From contig CP070755.1 in assembly GCA_020348885.1 (NCBI GenBank), forward strand, positions 1,730,779-1,785,785: a DNA stretch of 55,007 nt, given 5' to 3'. The DNA is from Candidatus Coatesiibacteriota bacterium. Its GTDB lineage: Bacteria; RBG-13-66-14; B26-G2; WVWN01; G020348885. Both the position numbers and the translations under genes were made by a program. The notes under the pieces were generated by a model. That model was not told the DNA's origin and searched no databases. It worked only from the letters and a program-made list of their open reading frames with translations. Each line of letters opens with the position of its first letter. Position 1 is the first letter of the stretch. Positions 26,713-35,072 of the stretch are shown here, piece after piece.

Positions 26713-27957
26713 TTATTCGTACCTCAATGCCTCTATCGGGTCGAGGCGCGACGCCTTTACGGCCGGCCAGATGCCGAAGAAGAGCCCGACGGCCACCGAG
26801 AAGGAAAAGCCTAGGAATATAGACGGGATAGACGTCGTAGCCGGCATAGGGCTGACCCAGCCGACGAACTGGCCCAGGAAACTTCCCAGCATGATGCCGA
26901 AAATCCCGCCGGTAACAGAGATGACCACCGCTTCTACTACGAATTGGGCCATTATATCCCGCCGGGTCGCGCCGATGGCCTTCCGGACGCCTATCTCCCG
27001 CGTCCGTTCGGTTACCGAGACGAGCATTATGTTCATTATGCCGATCCCGCCGACCAAGAGCGATATCCCGGCGATGCCTATCATCGCGCCGAAGGCGGCG
27101 CCGGTTATCTGCTTCCATATGGTCATCAACTGTTCCGGCGTGATTATCTCGAAGTCGTTGTCCTCGTCGGGTTTGACGCCCCGGCGCCTGCGCAAGAGCG
27201 ACTCCACCTGGTCCACCGCCCGGTCCATACTGGCCGTGTCCTCGGCTCGGACGCTGAGCCAGTTATCGCCCCTGTTCTTGCCGAAGAACTTCTCGAAAGT
27301 CGTCTGGGGGACGACGACGTAATTGTCCCAGCTATTGCCAAAGACCTCGCCTTTCACCTCGAAGACGCCGATTACTTCGACCCTGTTACCGTCGATTTTA
27401 ATATCGCGGCCGACCGGGTCGACGCCGGGGAAGACCGCTTCGACTACCTCCGGGCCTATGACGGCGACCGCCCGGGCGTGGCGCACGTCGCTCTTGTTTA
27501 TCATCCGTCCCTCTTCGACGTACTGGTCGTTTAGCATATCGAAAAAGTCCGAGACGGTCGAAGTTATACCGAGGGGCCTGGACCTTTCACCCTCGTATTC
27601 GACGGTTACGTAGGTCCAACTGCTGACGTCGGCGGCGGCGACGGCGGGACAGAGTTCTTCGATCGCTATAGCGTCGTCGATCGTGAAGTCCTTGCGCTCT
27701 TCCTGGAACCAGTCCGGCCCGAAGCTCACGGCGGGGTATTTCTGGACGTAGAAGGTGTGGGTACCGAGCTCACCGACGCTCCCCTCGAAGGACGCGTTCA
27801 ATCCGTCGATTATCGACATCATCGCGATGACGGTCATGACGCCGATGAGGATACCGAGTATCGTGAGGAACGACCTGAGCTTGTTGGTCCTGAGGGCGTC
27901 GATCGCCATCAGCGCCGCGTCGGAGTACTTGGAGACGAATGTGGTGAACCAACGCAT
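26713..27957 (-). CDS. MacB-type ABC transporter permease
   Basis: A 414-residue protein with one N-terminal membrane helix (about 25-45, with the cytosolic ALRTNKLRSFLTILGILIGV motif), a large periplasmic MacB_PCD domain, and a C-terminal FtsX domain of three helices with ERTREIGVRKAIGATRRDI, the coupling motif that contacts the ATPase. The final region has VASRLDPIEALRYE, usual for the family. MacB-type permeases drive export or mechanotransmission with a separate or fused ATPase. No ATPase or membrane fusion gene is present in this window. It is the second of a tandem pair. Confidence 0.92.
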   Translation of the reverse strand: MRWFTTFVSKYSDAALMAIDALRTNKLRSFLTILGILIGVMTVIAMMSIIDGLNASFEGSVGELGTHTFYVQKYPAVSFGPDWFQEERKDFTIDDAIAIEELCPAVAAADVSSWTYVTVEYEGERSRPLGITSTVSDFFDMLNDQYVEEGRMINKSDVRHARAVAVIGPEVVEAVFPGVDPVGRDIKIDGNRVEVIGVFEVKGEVFGNSWDNYVVVPQTTFEKFFGKNRGDNWLSVRAEDTASMDRAVDQVESLLRRRRGVKPDEDNDFEIITPEQLMTIWKQITGAAFGAMIGIAGISLLVGGIGIMNIMLVSVTERTREIGVRKAIGATRRDIMAQFVVEAVVISVTGGIFGIMLGSFLGQFVGWVSPMPATTSIPSIFLGFSFSVAVGLFFGIWPAVKASRLDPIEALRYE

Positions 27958-28035
27958 ACGTGCTTTATCGTTTTTTTTCCCGACCGTGAAATGCGGTTAA
28001 CGCCCGATGTGCCTCGGGCCGTACCCGTCCTCTTC

Positions 28036-29304
28036 CTATTCGGCCCTCAACGCCGCTATCGGGTCCAGTGCGGCGGCTTTCCGGGCGGGGTAGATGCCGA
28101 AGAAGACGCCGACGCCCGTCGCAAAGGAGACGCCCAGCACCACGGCGACCGGATTTATCGAGACCGGTAGTGGAGTTATCATCCCGACGAGTTGGGCCAG
28201 TACGAAGCCGAGCGCAACGCCCGCGGCGCCGCCGGAGACCGATAGGATGACGGACTCTAGCAGGAACTGGACTATGATGTCCCGGCGCCGCGCGCCCACC
28301 GCTTTCCGAAGGCCGATCTCTTTGGTGCGTTCGGTTACGGAGACTAGCATTATGTTCATAATCCCGACGCCGCCGACCAACAGCGATATCCCGCCGACGG
28401 CGATTATGACAATAAACAGGACGCCGGTCAAGTTCTCGTACGCCTCGACGAAAGCCGATTGGGGGACTACGTCGAAGTCGTTCTCGTCGTTGGCTTTCAG
28501 GCTGTGGCGTCGGCGCATTACGTTGATGACCTCGTCCTGAGCCTTCGATTGGAGTTCCGAAGACTTCGGCCGGACCATTATTATGGCGGTCTCTTTGACC
28601 TCGTCTGTCATAAAGTACTTTTCGAAGGTCGTAACGGGCATGATAACCATGTTGTCCCTGTCCTGGCCCAGGAACGACCCCAGCGGCGACGCGGCCCCTA
28701 CGACCGTGAAGGTATGCCCGTTCACCTTGACCCGTTCGCCCGCGCATTTGTCGTTCCCGAAGAGTACTTCCCGGGTCGTCGCGCCCAGCCCGACGACGTT
28801 CCGGCTGCGAGCGACGTCGGCGTTGGTCATTATACGTCCCTCGACTACTTCCAAACCCTGGACGTTTTGCAGCTCTTCGGTCGTACCGACTATGTATACG
28901 TCGTCGGCTTCGTATTTCTTGTAAGTGACCTCGCCGACATTGATGAACCTAGGGGCGGCGTACTCCACCGACGGGCATTCGTCCCGTATCGCCCAAGTGT
29001 CTTCTACGGTGATGTACGGGCGGTTACGCGCCTCGATGTATTCTTCATACGATGACGTCAAGAAGCTGAAACGCATGACGTAGAACGTGTCGGTCCCCGC
29101 CACGCTGAACGCGCTGATGACGTAATCGTTGAGTCCGATCACGAGCGAAATCAACCCCACCACGGTTCCGACGCCGATAATTATGCCCGTAACCGTCAGG
29201 CCGGACCTGAGTTTGTTGGAGACGAGGGAGCGCGCGGCCGCCCGCAGCGCTTCCCGTACCAAGATACGCCAATCGATCCAGCGTCTTTTCAGTCGCTCAA
29301 GCAT
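28036..29304 (-). CDS. MacB-type ABC transporter permease
   Basis: A 422-residue paralogue of the downstream gene with the same layout: N-terminal helix with VSNKLRSGLTVTGIIIGVG, a MacB_PCD periplasmic domain with the long GLEVVEGR-type stretch, and an FtsX domain with ERTKEIGLRKAVGARRRDI and AAALDPIAALRAE at the end. Both start at ATG. A tandem pair of such permeases may work as a heterodimer with a shared ATPase encoded elsewhere. It lies divergent from the TIGR02757 gene at 29581 with a 276-base spacer that holds the latter's promoter. Confidence 0.92.
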   Translation of the reverse strand: MLERLKRRWIDWRILVREALRAAARSLVSNKLRSGLTVTGIIIGVGTVVGLISLVIGLNDYVISAFSVAGTDTFYVMRFSFLTSSYEEYIEARNRPYITVEDTWAIRDECPSVEYAAPRFINVGEVTYKKYEADDVYIVGTTEELQNVQGLEVVEGRIMTNADVARSRNVVGLGATTREVLFGNDKCAGERVKVNGHTFTVVGAASPLGSFLGQDRDNMVIMPVTTFEKYFMTDEVKETAIIMVRPKSSELQSKAQDEVINVMRRRHSLKANDENDFDVVPQSAFVEAYENLTGVLFIVIIAVGGISLLVGGVGIMNIMLVSVTERTKEIGLRKAVGARRRDIIVQFLLESVILSVSGGAAGVALGFVLAQLVGMITPLPVSINPVAVVLGVSFATGVGVFFGIYPARKAAALDPIAALRAE

Positions 29305-29499
29305 AGAAGCAACAGTTCCCGAGTTTAACGTTGCCCTTTACGCGTTAGTACGTTATACCTATGGAAATGTTTCGGCGGTGATTTGACGCTTTTCGGTAAA
29401 CATACCATAAAACCGCGTCGGTAGTTAATAAGAACCGAACGAAAAAACGCGTCTTGAAGGTGGAATTCGCGACGAATACGCGATTTCGCCAAAAAAGGC

Positions 29500-29528
29500 T
29501 TGACTTAGGAGAACAGATAGTTTATTAT
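29500..29528 (+). promoter_or_regulatory. Promoter of TIGR02757 gene
   Basis: TTGACT (29500-29505) and TATTAT (29523-29528) are separated by 17 bases. The predicted start is near 29535. Confidence 0.7.
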
Positions 29529-29548
29529 CGGTAATAATAATCATTCCT
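29522..29548 (+). promoter_or_regulatory. Fur/PerR-like operator candidate over the -10 element
   Basis: TTATTA-TCGG-TAATAA (29522-29537) is a perfect inverted repeat overlapping the -10. The adjoining GGTAATAATAATCATTCCT (29530-29548) matches the classic 19-base Fur box at 14 of 19 positions by my count. A repressor bound here would block transcription. Which metal or peroxide regulator acts is unknown. Confidence 0.45.
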
Positions 29549-29580
29549 AGCTATATTGGCAAATCTATCCGGAGGGGATT

Positions 29581-30461
29581 TTGCGTAGTGAGGATCTTTC
29601 GAAAGCTTTGAAAAACCGGTTGGACAGGTTGTACGATACGTATAACCGCCGGAAGTATGTCACCCGGACCCCCTAGAATTATTGTACGGTTACGACGACT
29701 TACGAGACAGAGAAATCGTGGGTCTGGTCGCGTCTTCCCTCGCGTACGGGCGGGTCGTCCAGATACTCAGGAGCGTTTCGTCGGTCCTCGGCGCGATGGG
29801 GCCTTCGCCGGCGGCTTTCCTCGGGCGGTCGTCTCTGAGGTCTCTCGAAAGGACGTACGCCGGCTTCAAGCACAGGTTCACTACGGGGGTAGAGTTAGCC
29901 AGAGTACTATACGGCGGGAAGAGGGCGATAGAACGGCACGGTTCGATAAACGCTTGTTTTACGGCGTCCCTGAATGATCGAGACGATACGGTTGTTCCTG
30001 CCCTAACCGCTTTCGTCGAGGAGCTGCGTAACGTCGGTAGGTTCGGGTGTAACAGTCTGCTTCCGTCGCCAGCCGACGGGAGCGCGTGTAAGCGCCTCCA
30101 CCTGTACCTCCGTTGGATGGTCCGTCGCGACGCGATCGACCCGGGCGGATGGGACGGGGTAACGCCGTCGAAGCTGGTGGTACCGTTGGATACTCATATG
30201 TACAGGATATCCAGGTTACTCGGTTTCACCGGTAGACGTTGCGCTGACGGCAAGACGGCGCTGGAAGTTACGGCCGCATTCCGTGAACTCGCACCCGACG
30301 ACCCGGTTCGCTACGACTTCGCCCTGACGAGGCTCGGGATTAGAGACGACGCCGATATCGAACCGTTCATCTCCGAGTGTGCGGGCGATAATCGAGTGAT
30401 TAACCGCCGGTCGGCGGAAACGCGGGCGAGTTACGAGAATATACGTCGGTCTAGAGCGTAA
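29581..30461 (+). CDS. TIGR02757 family protein, with one frameshift
   Basis: A conserved protein of unknown function (DUF2400). From TTG 29581 (5 bases after GGAGG) the frame reads SKALKNRLDRLYDTYNRRKYV then shifts. The rest continues in another frame as HPDPLELLYGYDDLRDREIVGLVASSLAYGRV, which is the family core. Inserting one base near 29660 would restore KYVHPDPL, so one base appears to be missing. The C-terminal half has VVPLDTHMYRISRLLGF and DPVRYDFALTRLGI, which resemble the DTH region of HhH-GPD DNA glycosylases (inference). It sits under a Fur-like box ahead of the oxygen-defence genes. The main open frame begins at 29682. Confidence 0.75.
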
Positions 30462-30467
30462 GAGCGG

Positions 30468-30496
30468 TTGACTTTTACGGCGCTAGTTCTTATATT
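30468..30496 (+). promoter_or_regulatory. Promoter of rubrerythrin gene
   Basis: TTGACT (30468-30473) and TATATT (30491-30496) are separated by 17 bases. The predicted start is near 30503, about 55 bases before the ATG. Confidence 0.7.
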
Positions 30497-30557
30497 AAGC
30501 GTGCGAGTAGTAATAGTTGGACTATCTTTCTATTAAAGGTATAAGGTGGAGAGGAAA

Positions 30558-31130
30558 ATGGGACTTAAAGGAACGGTGACCGAACGAAACCTACTCACAG
30601 CGTTCGCCGGCGAGTCGCAGGCCCGAAACAGGTACACTTACTTCGCTAGTAAGGCCAAGAAAGACGGGTTCGTCCAGATATCGAAGGTATTCGAGGAGAC
30701 GGCGAATCAGGAGAAAGAACACGCGGAGCGATTGTTTAAGTATCTGGAAGGCGGAGAAGTCGAGGTAGCCGCGTCGTTCCCGGCCGGGGGAATCGGTACG
30801 ACGGGCGAGAACCTGAAGGCCGCCGCGGCCGGTGAGAACTATGAGTGGACCGAAATGTATCCTTCGTTCGCGAAAACCGCTCGCGAAGAAGGTTTCGACG
30901 AAATCGCCGGCGTCTTCGAGGCCATAGCAGTGGCCGAAAAGCAGCACGAGAAGCGGTATCTCGGGTTGTTGGCTAACGTGGAGGCCGGGACCGTTTTCAA
31001 AAAGGAAAAGCCGGTCGTCTGGCGGTGTATCAATTGCGGTTATTTGCACGAAGGCGCCGAAGCGCCGGACCCCTGCCCCGCTTGCGATCACCCTCTGGCG
31101 TACTACGAGCTGTTGTGCGAAAACTGGTAG
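30558..31130 (+). CDS. rbr: Rubrerythrin
   Basis: A 190-residue diiron peroxidase that reduces hydrogen peroxide to water in anaerobes. I chose ATG 30558 (after GGAGAGG) over GTG 30546, since the product then starts like other rubrerythrins. Diiron ligands are in [20 protein letters not shown] and AEKQHEKRY. The C-terminal rubredoxin-like iron site is C-I-N-C-G-Y near residue 158 and C-P-A-C. It has its own promoter. It leads a set with a ferritin-like protein and desulfoferrodoxin, all for oxygen defence. Confidence 0.95.
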   Translation: MGLKGTVTERNLLTAFAGESQARNRYTYFASKAKKDGFVQISKVFEETANQEKEHAERLFKYLEGGEVEVAASFPAGGIGTTGENLKAAAAGENYEWTEMYPSFAKTAREEGFDEIAGVFEAIAVAEKQHEKRYLGLLANVEAGTVFKKEKPVVWRCINCGYLHEGAEAPDPCPACDHPLAYYELLCENW

Positions 31131-31156
31131 CGGCGACTCGGGTCGCTTAAACGGAC

Positions 31157-31172
31157 GGTTAAACGTTTAACC
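31157..31172 (+). promoter_or_regulatory. Perfect palindrome, operator candidate
   Basis: GGTTAAACGTTTAACC is a 16-base perfect palindrome between rubrerythrin and the ferritin-like gene, 26 bases before its ATG. A near copy lies upstream of the desulfoferrodoxin gene at 31700-31715. Confidence 0.4.
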
Positions 31173-31197
31173 CGAAAACGACACAGGGAGAGGAATT

Positions 31198-31653
31198 ATG
31201 AGTGAGTTGAACACTATCGACGAGATTCTAGATTTCGCTATAGGCGAGGAGGAGAAAGCCCACGACTTCTACACTGGGTTAGCCTCCAAGATGGATAAAC
31301 CCTGGATGAAGAAAGCGTTCGAAGACTTCGCGAAAGAGGAACTCGGGCACAAGGCCAGACTAAAGAAGGTAAAAGAGGAGGGTTTTAAAGCCCACACCCA
31401 CGACAAGGTCCCTGATTTGAAACTGGCCGATTACGTCATCGACGTCCAGCCCAGCCCCGATATGGATTACCAGGACGCCCTTATAGTCGCGATGAAAGCC
31501 GAGAAAGCGGCGTATAAACTCTACACCGACCTGGCGAACAAGGCCGGCGACGAAAACGTACGCCAACTCTTTTTGGATCTAGCTCAGGAGGAAGCTAACC
31601 ACAAACTCAGGTTCGAGACCGAGTACGACGACCATTATCTGGCCGAAGATTAG
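31198..31653 (+). CDS. Ferritin-like (rubrerythrin-family) diiron protein
   Basis: A 151-residue four-helix protein without a rubredoxin domain. Probable iron ligands are in AIGEEEKAHDFY, AKEELGHKARL, MKAEKAAYKLY and AQEEANHKLRF (two ExxH motifs). Such rubrerythrin-like ferritin-family proteins occur in anaerobes and are thought to act in peroxide defence or iron handling. It starts at ATG after GGGAGAGG, 67 bases after rubrerythrin, with the palindrome at 31157-31172 in the gap. It is probably co-regulated with its neighbours. Confidence 0.88.
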   Translation: MSELNTIDEILDFAIGEEEKAHDFYTGLASKMDKPWMKKAFEDFAKEELGHKARLKKVKEEGFKAHTHDKVPDLKLADYVIDVQPSPDMDYQDALIVAMKAEKAAYKLYTDLANKAGDENVRQLFLDLAQEEANHKLRFETEYDDHYLAED

Positions 31654-31699
31654 GAAAGCGAACCGCGGAAGAAAAAAAAAGGGGATAACAACCTTACGC

Positions 31700-31715
31700 G
31701 GTAACATGTTTAACC
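31700..31715 (+). promoter_or_regulatory. Second copy of the palindromic operator candidate
   Basis: GGTAACATGTTTAACC matches the palindrome at 31157-31172 at 13 of 16 positions. It lies 38 bases before the desulfoferrodoxin ATG at 31754. Confidence 0.35.
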
Positions 31716-31753
31716 GTTCGGCATGACCGAAGTGGAACCAAGGGAGCCCTAAA

Positions 31754-32128
31754 ATGGCCGAGACATTAGAAGTTTACAAGTGCGAAATATGCGGCAATAT
31801 CGTCGAGGTACTCCATGGCGGGGTTGGCGATCTCGTCTGTTGCGGCCAGAATATGGTCCTGCAAAAGGAGAACACGACCGACGCGGCGCAGGAGAAGCAC
31901 GTGCCCGTAGTCGAGAAGACCGCCGACGGGTTCAAGGTAAAGGTGGGGAGCGTCGCCCACCCGATGGTACCGGAACACTATATCGAGTGGATCGAAATAA
32001 TCGCCGACGGGACCGCTTATCGCAAGTTCCTGAACCCAGGGGACGCGCCCGAAGCCGAGTTCGCGCTCGACGCTGCCGAGGTAATCGCCCGTGAGTATTG
32101 TAATGTACACGGGCATTGGAAGGCGTAA
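31754..32128 (+). CDS. dfx: Desulfoferrodoxin (superoxide reductase)
   Basis: A 124-residue protein that reduces superoxide to peroxide without making oxygen. The N-terminal desulforedoxin iron site uses CEICG and the CC pair in LVCCGQNM. The C-terminal superoxide reductase site has His residues in EKHVP, GSVAHPM and EHYIEW, plus C-N-V-H near the end. It is the standard two-iron type. Together with rubrerythrin it forms a superoxide-to-water route. It ends 88 bases before a strong terminator shared with the convergent glycosyltransferase gene. Confidence 0.95.
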   Translation: MAETLEVYKCEICGNIVEVLHGGVGDLVCCGQNMVLQKENTTDAAQEKHVPVVEKTADGFKVKVGSVAHPMVPEHYIEWIEIIADGTAYRKFLNPGDAPEAEFALDAAEVIAREYCNVHGHWKA

Positions 32129-32216
32129 TTGATAACGGTTTGACCGGGGAGTAGGACGCGAAAAGAAAACCGGCCTTACCGCTAGACCCGATAATTGAAC
32201 AACCTCCCCTCAATAA

Positions 32217-32243
32217 GACGCCGCCGGCTTTTTCGGCGGCGTC
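32217..32243 (+). terminator. Bidirectional terminator, desulfoferrodoxin/glycosyltransferase
   Basis: A perfect 10-bp stem GACGCCGCCG/CGGCGGCGTC with a GCTTTTT loop lies between convergent genes. T-rich bases follow on the plus side. Confidence 0.7.
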
Positions 32244-32244
32244 G

Positions 32245-33519
32245 CTATTTATACTTAAGCCAGCGCCAGCTCCGTACAGTCTTTACCAGAAAAGCGTCCA
32301 GTTTGTCGGCGAGTTTCTCCCGCTCCAGGTATTCGCACGCGTACACGCGGCCCCGTTCGCCCATCGCTTTTAGTTCACCAGGGTCGTCGGCCAAGCACCG
32401 GAGCGTTTCGGCGACCTCAGCCGGGTTCTCCTTGTCGGCGTATACGCCGGCGCCGGCTTCCTCCACGATAATCCTGCGCGGTTCGCCCTTAGCGAGGATA
32501 AGAATCGGCAACCCCGCGGCCAGGTACTCGGCTATTCTCGACGGAAACGACCTGTTCAGCGGCGGGCTGTCTTCCAGCGAACACACGGCCACGTCCGAGA
32601 CGTTTAGGAAGTAAGGTACTTCCTCCCTAGGTTGTTTCTCTACCAAAGCGACATTGGTTAAGCCCTCCCGCCGGGCTATCTCTTCGAGTACGTGGCGCGT
32701 TACGCCGAAACCGACGAATACAAACCGGAACCGGTCGTCGTCGGACAACAGTTTGGCCGCTTGTAAGAATTTATCGAGACCCTGGGTAAGCCCGAAGTTG
32801 CCGACGCAGGAAACGACGAACTTCCCTTCCAGGCCATAATCGGCCCTTATCCTGGCTTCTTTTTCCGGGTCGGATACGGCGAACATATCGGTTACTACGC
32901 CGTTCTCGACTACTTTGGTTCTTTCGGCGGTTAAACCCCGCGTTTGTTCGAGAACGTAACGTCTATCGGGTTCGGTGGTTACTACGACGGCGTCGGACCG
33001 TTCAAAGATGAACCGATCGTATCCGAGCGCCAACCGGGCTTTTAATCGTCCGCTGGTTTGCCCGACCGCGAACGCCCGTTCGATAACGAAGTCCTCGATC
33101 TCGGCGGCGAACGGGACGCCCTGGAGTTTAGCGACGACTTCGCCGGTTAAAAACGTAAATACGTACGTTTGCCAACCAATTACGGCGTCGAAACGTAGGG
33201 CGGTTGAAATAAAGAACAGGTTTGACAACGCGAGTACAAAGTAACCCGCGAGGCGGAACAAAAAACGTTTCCTCGGGTTAGGGAAAGTCAACGTACGGTA
33301 AACCGTTATTCCGTTCACTTCTTCCCGGGCGAAAAACGCGTTCTTGTAACCCGAATATATCTTCCCGTCGGGGTAGTTCGGGAAGCCGGTAAGAATTGTA
33401 ATATCATGCCCGCGTTTTTGAAGCGCTTTCGCGTATTCGGAAGCTCGTACCGCCGCCGCTCCGATCTCCGGCGGGTACATATTAGCTATAAACAACAGTT
33501 TTAACTTACGGTCGAGCAT
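32245..33519 (-). CDS. Glycosyltransferase family 4 (WbuB/WcaI-like)
   Basis: A 424-residue GT-B-fold enzyme that transfers a sugar from a nucleotide sugar. The N-terminal domain opens with LLFIANMYPPEIGAAAVRASEYAKAL and LTGFPNYPDGKIYSGY, typical of WbuB-like GT4. The C-terminal Rossmann domain has GNFGLTQGLDKFLQAAKLL, the RFVFVGFG strand and a donor-binding SFPSRIAEYLAAGLPIL with the catalytic Glu. It closes a long minus-strand run with genes for surface polysaccharide. The acceptor is unknown. Confidence 0.9.
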   Translation of the reverse strand: MLDRKLKLLFIANMYPPEIGAAAVRASEYAKALQKRGHDITILTGFPNYPDGKIYSGYKNAFFAREEVNGITVYRTLTFPNPRKRFLFRLAGYFVLALSNLFFISTALRFDAVIGWQTYVFTFLTGEVVAKLQGVPFAAEIEDFVIERAFAVGQTSGRLKARLALGYDRFIFERSDAVVVTTEPDRRYVLEQTRGLTAERTKVVENGVVTDMFAVSDPEKEARIRADYGLEGKFVVSCVGNFGLTQGLDKFLQAAKLLSDDDRFRFVFVGFGVTRHVLEEIARREGLTNVALVEKQPREEVPYFLNVSDVAVCSLEDSPPLNRSFPSRIAEYLAAGLPILILAKGEPRRIIVEEAGAGVYADKENPAEVAETLRCLADDPGELKAMGERGRVYACEYLEREKLADKLDAFLVKTVRSWRWLKYK

Positions 33520-33572
33520 AGGGAAAACCCTTAATAATCGAGGAGCGGTATCCGAAAAGCGGAACCTAGAGC

Positions 33573-34382
33573 CTAAACGAGCCGCCGACCGGTCTTACGG
33601 AACGCCTTCGCGTCGGTTCGCCCCGGGAAAGAGAACCGTCTCGCGAGAGCCGGATCGTTAGGGCTGGTTGTTACGTCGCCGGATACGTACATATCGAGTA
33701 CTGTAACCAATAAACGCGCCGCGCATATTTTCGTTTTTACGGTCGCTTCGTAGAGCGAATCGCTTTTCTCCAACGGACACCTCGCCGACGCGACGATAGG
33801 GCCCGCATCGAGTTTCTCGTTCATCACGTGGACTGTAGGAACCGAACAATCGCATCCCTCGTAAAGCTGCCAGAAGACCGATAGCATCCCACGGTAACGC
33901 GGCAACGCGCCCGAATGCACGTTAAGGCAAGCGAGTCGGGGAAGCTCCAGTACAGCCCGGCCGAATATCTGTGACGCGCTCATCGATACGATTAAATCGG
34001 GCCCGAGCGCCCGGAGTTCAGATATACTCTCTTCCGAGTTTATATCTCCCAGTTCGACGACGGTTACGTTCTCGCGCTTCAAAACCTGGCGTAAAGTATA
34101 ATCGCCGCCTTTACCGCCTCTGAACGCGGCCGAGAAAAAACCAGCGGTACCAAGTAATACCGAAATACAAACTAGTTTAAAGGTGTTCCAGAATCCAAAA
34201 AACGAATAGGCTCTCTTAAAAGCACCCCAGCGTGAACGCCCTAACGGTTCCTGTATAGCTACTCCCGATATGTTAACCTTAACCGAATCGTAACGTCGAA
34301 GAAACTCCGCAAAAAAGTGGCGCCCATAGAACGGGTCTTCTTGAGTAACGAACAATACCTCTATAGGTTTACGGGTAATCAT
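33573..34382 (-). CDS. Formyltransferase-family protein
   Basis: A 269-residue member of the formyl transferase N-terminal family (purN/fmt/ArnA type). The catalytic Asn-His-Asp set is visible: L-N-V-H-S-G-A-L-P-R-Y-R-G carries Asn and His, and MNEKLDAGPIV carries Asp. Such stand-alone enzymes often formylate the 4-amino group of a nucleotide sugar for O-antigen. A long hydrophobic stretch (about residues 60-85) precedes the core, which is unusual. It sits between a glycosyltransferase and a methyltransferase, so glycan modification is likely, but the substrate is not seen. Confidence 0.82.
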   Translation of the reverse strand: MITRKPIEVLFVTQEDPFYGRHFFAEFLRRYDSVKVNISGVAIQEPLGRSRWGAFKRAYSFFGFWNTFKLVCISVLLGTAGFFSAAFRGGKGGDYTLRQVLKRENVTVVELGDINSEESISELRALGPDLIVSMSASQIFGRAVLELPRLACLNVHSGALPRYRGMLSVFWQLYEGCDCSVPTVHVMNEKLDAGPIVASARCPLEKSDSLYEATVKTKICAARLLVTVLDMYVSGDVTTSPNDPALARRFSFPGRTDAKAFRKTGRRLV

Positions 34383-34418
34383 TATCCGCTTACCGCTATT
34401 TACGTTGGAATAACCGTA

Positions 34419-35072
34419 CTAATAGACGCCTTTATTCATCCGTACGTAATACTCGCGCCCGATGTCTATGACGTCGGCTTCGGCGTAGTCGGTAGTAGCA
34501 ATATAGCCGTTAACGTTACTTAGCGAGTAAAATCGGACAGGGCATCGGTTAAGCGTGTATCTTATTTTCCTTTGGATCGTGAGCGGATGCCAGCGTTTCG
34601 GGAACGTGGCCAATAGAATACCGCGGCATAAATCGTTCATCCGACGGAAATGAGCGGCGGGTTCGAAAACGTAGTCGAAGTATCCAAAGGCTAGTATGAG
34701 GTCGAATTCTTCGCCGAAATCCACGTTCAGAAAATCGCCGGCTAAAAGTTCGAGTTTATCCGTATAACCTTCCAACTCGGCCCGGGCCCGGGCGGGTCCG
34801 AGCATACCGTCGCTCAAGTCAACGCCTACCAAACGGCCCGCTTTTGGAGCCATCAACGACAAGTAACGCCCCGGCCCGGTGCCTACGTCGAGAACTGAAA
34901 ACCCTTCGCATAGCCGTTCGGCGTCCGTAGCCGCGAGACGAAACCTTTCGTAAACGCTGGCTCGGAATATCCGGTTAAAAAGGTTAGCACGGACGTCCTC
35001 GCCATAAAGAGCATCGAACTTCGCCGCGTATTCGTCGAAGAATTTTCTAACCTTTTCGTTCTGCTTCTTCAA
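34419..35072 (-). CDS. Class I SAM-dependent methyltransferase
   Basis: A 217-residue Rossmann-fold methyltransferase. The SAM-binding motif is VLDVGTGPGRYLSLMA (motif I), followed by VGVDLSDGMLGPARA (motif II), and EEFDLILAFGYFDYVFE (motif III-IV). The substrate is unknown. It starts with TTG and overlaps the deacetylase gene by 26 bases, which shows translational coupling within the polysaccharide part of the operon. Confidence 0.85.
   Translation of the reverse strand: MKKQNEKVRKFFDEYAAKFDALYGEDVRANLFNRIFRASVYERFRLAATDAERLCEGFSVLDVGTGPGRYLSLMAPKAGRLVGVDLSDGMLGPARARAELEGYTDKLELLAGDFLNVDFGEEFDLILAFGYFDYVFEPAAHFRRMNDLCRGILLATFPKRWHPLTIQRKIRYTLNRCPVRFYSLSNVNGYIATTDYAEADVIDIGREYYVRMNKGVY

Noticed and set aside
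29384-29412. Second promoter (TTGACG) in the permease/TIGR02757 gap
   Set aside because: No acceptable -10 lies 15-19 bases downstream.
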